Shown: positions 1-6,559, counted from the first letter of the stretch. The stretch: 7,386 nucleotides of DNA from Clostridia bacterium (GCA_900772745.1 CAAGRV010000177.1:1-7386), one strand, 5' to 3'. Made by a program: numbers and translations. Notes: generated from the sequence alone by a model not told the origin.

Positions 1-453
1 GCCCTCTGTGCATTCGTCGAACGCCATAATAATATCAGCACCCAACTTGTTTTCTACTTCGATAGCTTTCTCAGGCGACATAAAGTGTCTAGAACCATCA
101 ATATAAGACGAAAAAGTCACTCCGTCATCATTGATTTTTCTCATTGCCGACAATGAAAATACTTGGAAACCACCGCTGTCTGTCAAGATAGGTTTTTTCC
201 ATTGCATAAAGTCGTGCAAACCGCCCGCCTTTTCTACCAAGTCCGCACCTGGTCTTAGATATAGATGGTAGGTGTTGGACAAAATAATTGATGCGCCCGC
301 CTCGTCAATATCACGTGGAGTGAGCGCTTTGACTGTCGCATTTGTTCCTACTGGCATAAAAACTGGTGTGATTATCTCTCCGTGTGGAGTGGTAAGTTTG
401 CCAATTCTTGTCCCTGATTGTTTACATTCTTTGATTACTTCGTATTTGAACAT
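1..453 (-). CDS. tgt: Queuine/preQ1 tRNA-guanine transglycosylase, N-terminal 151 residues (cut by window edge)
   Basis: In bacteria Tgt exchanges the guanine at the wobble position (34) of GUN-anticodon tRNAs for preQ1, the step just before QueA acts. I translated the frame by hand: it is open from the ATG at 453 to base 1, giving 151 of the roughly 370-380 residues usual for the family. Visible family motifs are SNTYHLYLRPG at about residues 59-69, the active-site stretch DSGGFQVF at 92-99 (D92 matches the general acid/base Asp of the family) and IIMAFDEC at 141-148. The catalytic nucleophile Asp and the zinc-binding cysteines lie in the missing part. AGGA at 459-462 sits five bases before the ATG, and only ten bases separate it from the queA stop, so tgt should be co-transcribed with queA. 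Identity is nearly certain; completeness cannot be judged. Confidence 0.96.
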   Translation of the reverse strand, partial: MFKYEVIKECKQSGTRIGKLTTPHGEIITPVFMPVGTNATVKALTPRDIDEAGASIILSNTYHLYLRPGADLVEKAGGLHDFMQWKKPILTDSGGFQVFSLSAMRKINDDGVTFSSYIDGSRHFMSPEKAIEVENKLGADIIMAFDECTEG

Positions 454-463
454 ATTTTTCCTA

Positions 464-1507
464 TTATATAAGTAGTGTTGCATCGCCGAACGAGAAAAAT
501 CTATATTTCTCTTCGACAGCTGTGTTGTACATTCTCAATGTTTCTTCCCTGCCTAGAAAGGCGCTGACAAGCATAATAAGCGTTGACTCTGGCAAGTGGA
601 AGTTGGTGATAAGTCCCTTGACTACTTTGAACTTATATCCTGGATAGATGAATATTTGGGTGTTGCCCTTTTCGGCTCTTACCAATCCATCATCGCCCGA
701 CACACTCTCTACAACTCTGACAGAAGTCGTACCCACACAAATCACTCTTCTACCTTCTTTGACTGCAGTATTGATGATATTTGCATTGTGCTCGTCCATC
801 TCATAATATTCGCTGTGCATTTTGTGGTCAAGGATATTGTCTTCTTTGACTGGTCGGAATGTGCCAAGTCCTACATGTAGCAAAACTTTGGCTATGATAA
901 CTCCCTTATCTTCCAGCTTTTGCATAAGCTCTTTGGTAAAGTGAAGTCCCGCTGTCGGAGCTGCTGCCGAGCCTTGAACACGACTATATACCGTTTGGTA
1001 TCTGTCCTTGTCTTGGAGTTTTTCGGTGATATATGGCGGAAGTGGCATATTGCCTATCTTGTCGAGTATATCCTCGAACACACCTTCCCATTGGAATCGG
1101 ATAGTACGAATACCTTCTTCGCCATAGCCGATTACTTCGCCGTGCAACTCGTCCGAAAATTCTAGCTTTGTGCCAACTTTAAGTTTTTTGGCTGGGCGGG
1201 TAATACATTCCCAATCAGTGAGATTTATTCTTTTGAGTAGCAACACTTCACAATTCTTCTCCATACTTGCGCCATCTACCATACGGCGGGCAAATATTCG
1301 AGCGGGAATAACCTTGGTGTCATTGATGACCAACACGTCGCCAGCTTGGAGATACTCGACTACGTCATAAAAATGTTTGTGTTCTATATTGCCGTTTTGC
1401 TTATGATATACCAGCATTCTTGAGCTATCACGAGGCTCTACAGGAGTTTGGGCAATCAGCTCTTTTGGCAAGTCATAATAAAAGTCGTGTGTAGAAAAAT
1501 TAGTCAT
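464..1507 (-). CDS. queA: S-adenosylmethionine:tRNA ribosyltransferase-isomerase
   Basis: QueA transfers and isomerises the ribosyl part of S-adenosylmethionine onto preQ1-modified tRNA, giving epoxyqueuosine in the cytoplasm. The 347-residue product has the normal family length and is intact. Characteristic motifs appear in order: INDTKVIPAR (61-70), RYQTVY (169-174) leading into GSAAAPTAGLHFT (179-191), HVGLGTFRPV (211-220), TNFHLPESTL (301-310) and the C-terminal YRFFSFGDA (335-343). The ATG lies inside the end of ruvB: the two genes share eight bases (ATGACTAA). GGAG six bases before the ATG is encoded by the last ruvB codons, so translation of the two is probably coupled. Next to tgt it forms a two-enzyme queuosine module, although the genes for preQ1 synthesis are not in view. 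Confidence 0.98.
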   Translation of the reverse strand: MTNFSTHDFYYDLPKELIAQTPVEPRDSSRMLVYHKQNGNIEHKHFYDVVEYLQAGDVLVINDTKVIPARIFARRMVDGASMEKNCEVLLLKRINLTDWECITRPAKKLKVGTKLEFSDELHGEVIGYGEEGIRTIRFQWEGVFEDILDKIGNMPLPPYITEKLQDKDRYQTVYSRVQGSAAAPTAGLHFTKELMQKLEDKGVIIAKVLLHVGLGTFRPVKEDNILDHKMHSEYYEMDEHNANIINTAVKEGRRVICVGTTSVRVVESVSGDDGLVRAEKGNTQIFIYPGYKFKVVKGLITNFHLPESTLIMLVSAFLGREETLRMYNTAVEEKYRFFSFGDATLLI

Positions 1508-2573
1508 TTGTTTCTCCGTTGTCTATATCCATATCAAGCATTGACATTTGTTTGAACTTTGGCTCGGGTTGCTTGACGCCCAAATGTTTGTACGCATCTG
1601 GCATACAAATACGTCCCCTAGGAGTACGTGCTACGAAAGCTATTTGCATAAGATAAGGCTCATATACGTCTTCGATCGTGCCGCTGTCTTCTCCGATAGA
1701 TGCTGACAAAGTGTCCAGTCCTACTGGACCACCGCCGAACTTGTTGATAATCGTGTCGAGCAATCTTCTGTCAACGTTGTCTAGTCCTAAGTTGTCTATC
1801 TCCATTCTGCCGAGTGCATAGTCGGCAACTTCCTTGTCTACCACGCCATTGCCCCTAATCTCCGCAAAGTCACGCACACGTTTCAAAATACGGTTGGCAA
1901 TACGAGGTGTACCACGGCTACGCATTGCAATTTCCATAGCGCCGTCTTCGGATATTTGGATATTGAGCAAACTTGCCGAACGCTTGACAATGTCAGCTAG
2001 CTGTGTTGGCGTATACAATTCCAAACGGCAATTTACCCCAAATCTATCTCTAAGTGGAGAAGTAATCATACCCGCTTTGGTGGTAGCTCCAATGAGTGTA
2101 AACTTGTTGAGCCCAATGCGGATAGACTTGGCTGATGGACCTTTGCCCACTACAAAATCGAGCGCAAAGTCTTCCATAGCCGAATACAAAACTTCCTCTA
2201 TATTGCGATTGAGTCTGTGGATTTCGTCAATGAACAAAACGTCATTTTCTTCCAAGTTGGTCAAAATAGCCGCCAAGTCACCAGCTTTTTCGATAGCTGG
2301 ACCGCTGGTAACTCTTATTTGAGAGCCCATTTCGTTGGCGATAATGTGCGCAAGCGTCGTCTTGCCTAGTCCAGGAGGACCATACAAAAGAACGTGGTCC
2401 AATGCCTCGCCCCTTGCAACCGCCGCTTGAATATATACTTCTAAATTTTCTTTGACTTTGTCTTGACCTACATAATCACTCATTGATTTTGGACGGAGCG
2501 TATTCTCGACGTCCCTGTCGCCCAAATCTTCGAGTGATGACATAAATCGTTGATTTTCTTCTTCAAAATCCAT
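1500..2573 (-). CDS. ruvB: Holliday junction branch-migration ATPase RuvB
   Basis: RuvB is the hexameric AAA+ motor that, with RuvA, pulls DNA through Holliday junctions during recombination repair. The 357-residue protein carries all expected elements: Walker A GPPGLGKTT (65-73, K71), Walker B ending in DEIH (116-119), sensor 1 GATT (162-165), the arginine-finger segment LRDRFG (174-179), sensor 2 in RGTPRIANR (220-228), and the C-terminal winged-helix domain with GGGPVGLDTLS (280-290) and RTPRGR (316-321). Residue 166 is Lys (ATTKAG) where Arg is common, a conservative change. The ATG overlaps the ruvA stop as TAATG. AGGAG lies nine bases upstream, inside the final ruvA codons, indicating coupled synthesis. 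A short acidic tail after residue 340 carries the ribosome binding site of queA. Confidence 0.99.
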   Translation of the reverse strand: MDFEEENQRFMSSLEDLGDRDVENTLRPKSMSDYVGQDKVKENLEVYIQAAVARGEALDHVLLYGPPGLGKTTLAHIIANEMGSQIRVTSGPAIEKAGDLAAILTNLEENDVLFIDEIHRLNRNIEEVLYSAMEDFALDFVVGKGPSAKSIRIGLNKFTLIGATTKAGMITSPLRDRFGVNCRLELYTPTQLADIVKRSASLLNIQISEDGAMEIAMRSRGTPRIANRILKRVRDFAEIRGNGVVDKEVADYALGRMEIDNLGLDNVDRRLLDTIINKFGGGPVGLDTLSASIGEDSGTIEDVYEPYLMQIAFVARTPRGRICMPDAYKHLGVKQPEPKFKQMSMLDMDIDNGETND

Positions 2574-3175
2574 TATGCCAAACTCCTAAATGCTAGTGCT
2601 ATCACACCTTCTAGATCTTTTGCTTTATTCCTAACTGCCGCAACAGCTTGCTCTGCCTGTGCCCTAGATACGCCAAAACTCATCAGTGCCATTACCGCAT
2701 CTTTGGTTATCTCATCACTGCTCGCCGTCACAATCACGCTGTCACCCACAAGGCTTGTATCTGTCGAAACTTCTTGTTCGAGCTTGCCTTTGAGCTCCAA
2801 AATAATTCTTTCAGCAGTCTTTTTGCCTATACCCTTGATACCAGCAAGTGCCTTGACGTCCGAGTTGACAATCGCCACTGCCAATCGGCTAAGCTCTGCC
2901 CCCGACAAAATTTGCACGGCAAGTTTTGGACCTACACCGCTGATGGTGATAAGGTTCTCGAACATAGTCTTTTCTTCTTTGCTGTAAAAGCCGTACAGCC
3001 TCAATGCGTCCTCTGACACTTGAAGATAGGTAAACACCGTCACCACTTCGCCCACCTTGCCTAGTCGCACCAAAGCGTTGTTGGACACGGCAATGTCATA
3101 GCCTACACCATTGCAGTCTACGACAAGTCTACCTTCGTTTGCCAAAATTACTTTTCCAGTTATTGAATAATACAT
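2573..3175 (-). CDS. ruvA: Holliday junction-binding protein RuvA
   Basis: RuvA binds four-way junctions as a tetramer and loads the RuvB motor. The 200-residue protein has the usual length and three domains: an N-terminal OB fold (about 1-63) with the NGVGYDI signature (22-28), two helix-hairpin-helix motifs (SGVGPKLA at 79-86 and KGIGKKTAERI at 114-124), and a C-terminal RuvB-binding domain (about 155-200). E55 and D56 in the SEDA segment fall where E. coli RuvA has its acidic pin. The start is fixed by alignment of residue 1 with the family N-terminus, and no upstream in-frame alternative is needed. The 20 bases before the ATG hold no Shine-Dalgarno sequence, and a -10 box ends exactly six bases before it, so the message is probably leaderless. 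It heads the ruvA-ruvB-queA-tgt unit. Confidence 0.98.
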   Translation of the reverse strand: MYYSITGKVILANEGRLVVDCNGVGYDIAVSNNALVRLGKVGEVVTVFTYLQVSEDALRLYGFYSKEEKTMFENLITISGVGPKLAVQILSGAELSRLAVAIVNSDVKALAGIKGIGKKTAERIILELKGKLEQEVSTDTSLVGDSVIVTASSDEITKDAVMALMSFGVSRAQAEQAVAAVRNKAKDLEGVIALAFRSLA

Positions 3176-3181
3176 AATTTT

Positions 3182-3210
3182 ATAATAATAAAATAAATAA
3201 AAAAAGTCAA
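3182..3210 (-). promoter_or_regulatory. Predicted promoter of ruvA-ruvB-queA-tgt, leaderless geometry
   Basis: Reading the minus strand, TTGACT (3210-3205, five of six matches to TTGACA), a 17-base spacer and TATTAT (3187-3182, five of six to TATAAT) form a good sigma-A-type promoter. Six bases then lead to the ruvA ATG at 3175, so the expected start of transcription is the A of the start codon. The -35 hexamer is also the 3' arm of the hairpin that follows ruvC. The region is AT-rich, so other -10 choices exist, but this is the only one with optimal spacing to TTGACT. No GAAC-N4-GTTC (Bacillota-type LexA) box is present. Confidence 0.7.
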
Positions 3211-3225
3211 GTTTATTGCTTGACT
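3199..3225 (-). terminator. Predicted intrinsic terminator after ruvC
   Basis: On the minus strand, arms AGTCAAG (3225-3219) and CTTGACT (3211-3205) pair perfectly over seven bases around a seven-base loop, followed at once by six T residues (3204-3199). It lies 22 bases after the ruvC stop. The stem has only three G-C pairs, so termination may be partial and some transcripts could continue into ruvA. The 3' arm and the T-tract are reused as -35 box and spacer of the ruvA promoter. Confidence 0.6.
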
Positions 3226-3247
3226 AGAATGTTTTGCATAGAATGGA

Positions 3248-3745
3248 TTATTTTTTGATACTGAACAATCCACCAAGCCTTGCAGTTTGCGCATGAGTGA
3301 GTGCCACCGCCAGCGCATCAGCCGCATCATCGGGCTTTGGAATGGCTTTGAGTTTCAAAAGCCTTGTCACCATGAATTGGATTTGCTTTTTGTCCGCCTT
3401 GCCATAGCCTGTCAAGGCTTGCTTGATTTGATTCGGCGTGTACTCAAACAGCGGAATATCGTGTTGTTTGCAAGCAAGCAAAATCACGCCTCTAGCCTCC
3501 GCAACCGATATACCAGTGGTAATGTTTTTGGTAAAAAACAACTCTTCGATTGCCACTTGGTCGGGTTTGAATTTGTCTATCAATTCGCCCATACCCTTAT
3601 AAATCTCGCAAAGTCGCTCAGGTGTGGTCATCTCTTTGGGAGTGTTGACAACTCCACAATCAATGGCACGATAGACTCCGCTTTGGCTGTCTAGTACTCC
3701 ATAACCAACTATTGCAAGTCCTGGGTCGATACCTAGTATAATCAT
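3248..3745 (-). CDS. ruvC: Holliday junction resolvase RuvC
   Basis: RuvC is the dimeric, metal-dependent endonuclease that cuts Holliday junctions symmetrically behind RuvAB. The product is 165 residues, normal for the family. The four catalytic acidic residues are all present: D7 in ILGIDPG, E67 in AIEELFF, and D140 and D143 in DDAADALA. The frame stays open 15 codons further upstream (to 3790), but that stretch overlaps proA and does not resemble RuvC. The true start is the ATG at 3745, which places MIILGIDPG at the N-terminus as in other RuvC proteins and gives an ATGA overlap with the proA stop. AGGA lies 11 bases upstream, a somewhat long spacing, so coupling to proA translation is likely important. 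Having RuvC rather than RecU argues against Bacilli. Confidence 0.97.
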   Translation of the reverse strand: MIILGIDPGLAIVGYGVLDSQSGVYRAIDCGVVNTPKEMTTPERLCEIYKGMGELIDKFKPDQVAIEELFFTKNITTGISVAEARGVILLACKQHDIPLFEYTPNQIKQALTGYGKADKKQIQFMVTRLLKLKAIPKPDDAADALAVALTHAQTARLGGLFSIKK

Positions 3746-4986
3746 TGTCTTGTTTGTCCTATGCCACGGATAACGTATTTTTCCGAACAAAGTTGTTCGA
3801 GCCCCAAAGGTCCTCTTGCATGCAACTTTTGAGTCGAGATACCTATCTCTGCCCCAAAGCCAAACTCAAATCCATCGGTAAAACGAGTGGAAGCATTGAC
3901 ATAAACGCAACCGCTGTCCACTTTCTTGGTGAACTTGTCAATATTGGCTTGGTCAAATGACATAATGCCGTCGCTGTGCTTGGTATTGTTGGCATTGATT
4001 ATATCAATCGCCATATCAATATCGTCGACAACTCGGATAGTAAGTTCATAGTCGAGATGCTCTTTCTTGTAGTCTTCTTCTGTAGCTGGCACAACTCCAT
4101 CAGCAAGCGAACAAACGACAGGACAACCCACAATCTTTGCTCCGCCGTCTTGGAGAGCCGACACAATCATAGGAACAAAGTCCTTGGCAATATCTTTGTG
4201 AACAAGCAGTTGTTCGAGCGCATTGCACACAGATGGTCTTTGCATTTTGGCGTTGTAAATGACATCTTTCGCCATCTCAAAATCGGCTGATTTGTCCACG
4301 AAAATATGGCAATTTCCGCCCGCAGATGCAATCACTGGGATAGTCGAATTTTGGAGCACGAACTTTTTAAGTCCGTCACCCCCACGAGGAATAATAACGT
4401 CGACATTGTCCGATTGGGTGAGCAGTTGCATACTTCCTTCTCGGCTGGTGTCGTCGATAAATCCCACTATATCGGCATTGAAACCACATTCGGATATGCT
4501 TTGTTTGATTATCTCATAGAGCGCACGATTGGAATTGATTGCCTCTTTGCCACCACGGAGCACAACACAGTTGCCCGACTTGATAGTAAGGCTAGCTACG
4601 TCAATAGTCACGTTTGGACGAGCCTCATAAATGACGCCAATCACCCCCAGCGGTGCTCTGACTTTGGATATTTCCAGTCCATTTGGACGAGTCCAAGTCT
4701 TGATTACGTCGCCTACTGGGTCAACCAATCTAGCTACTTGTCTTACCCCCTCAGCCATAGCAAAAATACGCTTGTCGTCTAGGCGCAATCTGTCTTGCAT
4801 AGCCTTGCCAAGATAATCAGCCTCAGCAATATCAAGGGAATTTGCCTCCAAGATTTTGTCTTTGTAGGCTATCAAATTGGTGGCGATTGTGGTCAAAATT
4901 TTGTTCTTGACAAAACTATCGGCAACAGCCAATTCGTAGCTAGCAAGTCTTGCTTTGTGACAAATTTCTTGGACGGACATTTTCAT
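3742..4986 (-). CDS. proA: Gamma-glutamyl phosphate reductase (glutamate-5-semialdehyde dehydrogenase)
   Basis: ProA reduces gamma-glutamyl phosphate to glutamate-5-semialdehyde with NADPH, the second step of proline synthesis from glutamate. The 414-residue protein is full length. It shows APLGVIGVIYEARPNVT (111-127), LRGGKEA (143-149), the catalytic cysteine C254 in QRPSVCNA, and the long C-terminal signature from DGFEFGFGAEIG (371-382) to KLHARGPLGL (387-396). Residues 221-227 read SAGGNCH where many relatives have a TG(V/A/I)GNCH-like loop. The ATG overlaps the yebC stop as TAATG, and GAGGA nine bases upstream favours this start over the second Met at codon 3. The usual partner proB (glutamate 5-kinase) is not adjacent; proA sits instead between yebC and ruvC. 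Confidence 0.98.
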   Translation of the reverse strand: MKMSVQEICHKARLASYELAVADSFVKNKILTTIATNLIAYKDKILEANSLDIAEADYLGKAMQDRLRLDDKRIFAMAEGVRQVARLVDPVGDVIKTWTRPNGLEISKVRAPLGVIGVIYEARPNVTIDVASLTIKSGNCVVLRGGKEAINSNRALYEIIKQSISECGFNADIVGFIDDTSREGSMQLLTQSDNVDVIIPRGGDGLKKFVLQNSTIPVIASAGGNCHIFVDKSADFEMAKDVIYNAKMQRPSVCNALEQLLVHKDIAKDFVPMIVSALQDGGAKIVGCPVVCSLADGVVPATEEDYKKEHLDYELTIRVVDDIDMAIDIINANNTKHSDGIMSFDQANIDKFTKKVDSGCVYVNASTRFTDGFEFGFGAEIGISTQKLHARGPLGLEQLCSEKYVIRGIGQTRQ

Positions 4987-5729
4987 TATTCTTCTTCCTC
5001 TTCTTCGTCGAGTTCGGCGTTGTGATAAACGTTTTGAACATCGTCATTTTCTTCGAGCATATCAAGGAGCTTTCTAACTCTACCTTGAGTATCTGCGTCA
5101 GGCTTGACAGTATTAGATGGAATCATATCCACTTCTGCTGACAAAATAGTAAGTGAGCCTTCTTTTTCCATAGCCTCTCTTACTTCGCCTAGCTTGGTAT
5201 AATCTGTGTAGATTTCGCAAACGTCGTCATCAGCGATAACGTCATCAGCACCACAATCGAGTGCAATCATCATAATTTCGTCTTCGTCTTGACCTTGTTT
5301 GTCTACTACGATTACGCCTTTCTTTTCGAACATATAAGACACACAACCCGTAGTTCCCATAGAGCCACCGCACTTGTCGAAGTGGTGTCTAATATCACCG
5401 GCAGTACGATTTTTGTTGTCGGTCAAAGTTTCGACAATGACTGCTACACCGCCTGCTGCATATCCTTCATAAACGTTTTCTTCATAGTTGATTGAGCCTA
5501 GCTCACCGCTTGCCTTTTTGATACCACGAGTGATATTGTCATTAGGCATATTGTTGGCTTTGGCTTTGGCGATTACGTCACGAAGTCTTGCGTTGTTGTT
5601 AGGGTCTGGTCCGCCCGCCTTAACTGCTACTGCAAGTTCACGACCAATTTTGGTAAAAATGCTTGCTCTCTTTGCGTCAGATTTACCTTTCTTGATTTTA
5701 ATATTCGCCCATTTGCTATGTCCTGACAT
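4986..5729 (-). CDS. yebC: YebC/PmpR/TACO1-family protein
   Basis: The YebC/PmpR family was long annotated as DNA-binding transcriptional regulators. More recent work on family members, including mitochondrial TACO1, points to a ribosome-associated role in relieving stalling; which applies here cannot be read from sequence. The 247-residue protein is typical: SGHSKWANIK at 2-11, AGGPDPNNNARLRDVI (38-53), MPNDNITRGIKKA (61-73), EGYAAGGVAVIVETLT (87-102), GGSMGTTGCVSYMF (120-133) and DDVQNVYHN near the C-terminus, followed by an acidic tail of six glutamates. A TTG 12 bases upstream (5741) is in frame, but the ATG at 5729 gives the canonical N-terminus. GGAGG at 5735-5739 is five bases away and would be inside the longer reading. 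It heads yebC-proA-ruvC; a yebC-ruvC neighbourhood is common in bacteria. Confidence 0.97.
   Translation of the reverse strand: MSGHSKWANIKIKKGKSDAKRASIFTKIGRELAVAVKAGGPDPNNNARLRDVIAKAKANNMPNDNITRGIKKASGELGSINYEENVYEGYAAGGVAVIVETLTDNKNRTAGDIRHHFDKCGGSMGTTGCVSYMFEKKGVIVVDKQGQDEDEIMMIALDCGADDVIADDDVCEIYTDYTKLGEVREAMEKEGSLTILSAEVDMIPSNTVKPDADTQGRVRKLLDMLEENDDVQNVYHNAELDEEEEEE
4996..5000 (-). promoter_or_regulatory. Ribosome binding site of proA inside the yebC poly-Glu codons
   Basis: GAGGA on the minus strand lies nine bases before the proA ATG at 4986 and is made from the GAG GAA codons of the six-glutamate tail of YebC. It supports the ATG at 4986 over the Met two codons later. The neighbouring GAAGAA codons are also purine-rich. 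Confidence 0.7.
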
Positions 5730-5734
5730 AAAAA

Positions 5735-5739
5735 CCTCC
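5735..5739 (-). promoter_or_regulatory. Ribosome binding site of yebC
   Basis: GGAGG on the minus strand with a five-base gap to the ATG at 5729. It decides the start against the in-frame TTG at 5741, which would place the site inside the coding region. Confidence 0.9.
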
Positions 5740-5761
5740 AAAAATTCAATTCATCTTTATA

Positions 5762-5790
5762 ATTTTATAATAATTATTTGCATAATGCAA
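5762..5790 (-). promoter_or_regulatory. Candidate promoter of yebC-proA-ruvC
   Basis: In the 71-base gap between the methyltransferase and yebC, TTGCAT (5790-5785, three of six to the -35 consensus), a 17-base spacer and TAAAAT (5767-5762, five of six) could form a promoter. Transcription would start near 5755, leaving a leader of about 26 bases that contains the GGAGG site. The gap is very AT-rich and overlapping -10 options exist (TATAAA at 5769-5764 and 5761-5756). I see no clear terminator after the methyltransferase, so read-through from that gene is also possible. Confidence 0.45.
5778..5790. repeat. 13-base perfect palindrome upstream of yebC
   Basis: TTGCAT and ATGCAA flank a single central base. 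It covers the candidate -35 box of the yebC promoter, so it could be an operator. With no T-tract and too small a loop it is not a terminator. Chance occurrence is possible. Confidence 0.4.
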
Positions 5791-5800
5791 GTTATATTTG

Positions 5801-6553
5801 TTATTTTCCAAAAACTAACTCAAAAAGTCCAACCGACAAGCTCACTCCCGCATTGAGTGACTCTATATCCCCCACCATAGGAAGTGACAAAATCTTGTCC
5901 GCGCGCTGTTTGGTAGTGTCGCTTATTCCGTGAGCCTCACTGCCCACCACCAACGCCCAAGGCTGCGACTTGTCCACGCTAGCTTGGAATATATTGTCGC
6001 CGTTCATATCCAGTGCAAAGACTTGTTTGCCCACAAAATAATCAGTCATTTGGTCACGGCTACATTCTACGATATTGCACCTTAGCACTCCACCCATTGA
6101 GGCTCTAACAACCTTGCCTGACAAAAAGTCCGTGCTCTCAACCGCCAAAATATCCTTGACGCCACACGCCACACAACTGCGTACAATAGTACCAAAATTG
6201 CCAGGATCTGCCACTCCGTCGAGCACAACGATATGCTCGCCATATAGCTTGTTAGATGGCTTGTGAGCCACCACTGCCACAATGCCACAAGGCGTCACCG
6301 TGTCGCTGATAGCTTTCATCACTTTGCTGTCCACAACGATACATTGGGCTGGGTATCTGTCCACAATATAGCCGAATTGGTCGAGTTTGTCTTGCTCTAC
6401 GACAAGATATTTGACTTCGATAGCACTTGTAAAGTCCTTGATGATATTTTCGCCTTCCACCAAAAACAATCCCAAAGATTTTCTTGCTTTTTTATCTTTG
6501 AGAGAACGAATTTTTTGAATGAGTGGATTGGTAGTTGATTTGTACAATTCCAT
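5801..6553 (-). CDS. SpoU/TrmH-family RNA 2'-O-methyltransferase (23S rRNA type)
   Basis: This is a SPOUT-class enzyme transferring methyl from S-adenosylmethionine to a ribose 2'-OH of RNA. From the ATG at 6553 the protein is 250 residues. An N-terminal substrate-binding region (about 1-95, starting KSTTNPLIQKIRSL) precedes the knotted catalytic domain. This has motif 1 DPGNFGTIVRS (116-126, N119 and R125), motif 2 VGSEAHGIS (203-211) and motif 3 LPMVGDIESLNAGVS (224-238). The place after rplT recalls clostridial genomes and Bacillus ysgA, reported as RlmP acting on the 23S rRNA A-loop; the exact target here is unproven. There is no Shine-Dalgarno sequence. An in-frame TTG at 6571 lies upstream of the predicted -10 box, so it could not be on that transcript, and the ATG at 6553 matches the family N-terminus. 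The gene appears to be monocistronic or to read into yebC. Confidence 0.93.
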   Translation of the reverse strand: MELYKSTTNPLIQKIRSLKDKKARKSLGLFLVEGENIIKDFTSAIEVKYLVVEQDKLDQFGYIVDRYPAQCIVVDSKVMKAISDTVTPCGIVAVVAHKPSNKLYGEHIVVLDGVADPGNFGTIVRSCVACGVKDILAVESTDFLSGKVVRASMGGVLRCNIVECSRDQMTDYFVGKQVFALDMNGDNIFQASVDKSQPWALVVGSEAHGISDTTKQRADKILSLPMVGDIESLNAGVSLSVGLFELVFGK

Positions 6554-6559
6554 AATCAA

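Noticed and set aside
1834..2987. Plus-strand open frames of 162, 145 and 122 codons opposite ruvB and ruvA
   Set aside because: They lie antisense to intact, unmistakable genes, match no family I recognise and have no convincing ribosome binding sites; they are codon-bias shadows.
3746..3790. Longer RuvC starting at 3790
   Set aside because: The 15 extra residues overlap proA coding sequence and precede the standard MIILGIDPG N-terminus; D7 falls at its usual place only with the start at 3745.
4306..4782. Plus-strand open frame of 158 codons opposite proA
   Set aside because: It is fully antisense to conserved ProA sequence and its translation shows no domain features.
5730..5741. TTG start giving four extra YebC residues
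   Set aside because: The GGAGG site would lie inside the gene, and the family N-terminus begins at the ATG at 5729.
6082..6288. Minus-strand open frame of 68 codons within the methyltransferase gene
   Set aside because: It is in another frame of the same strand, over the conserved catalytic motif 1 region, with no signs of a gene.
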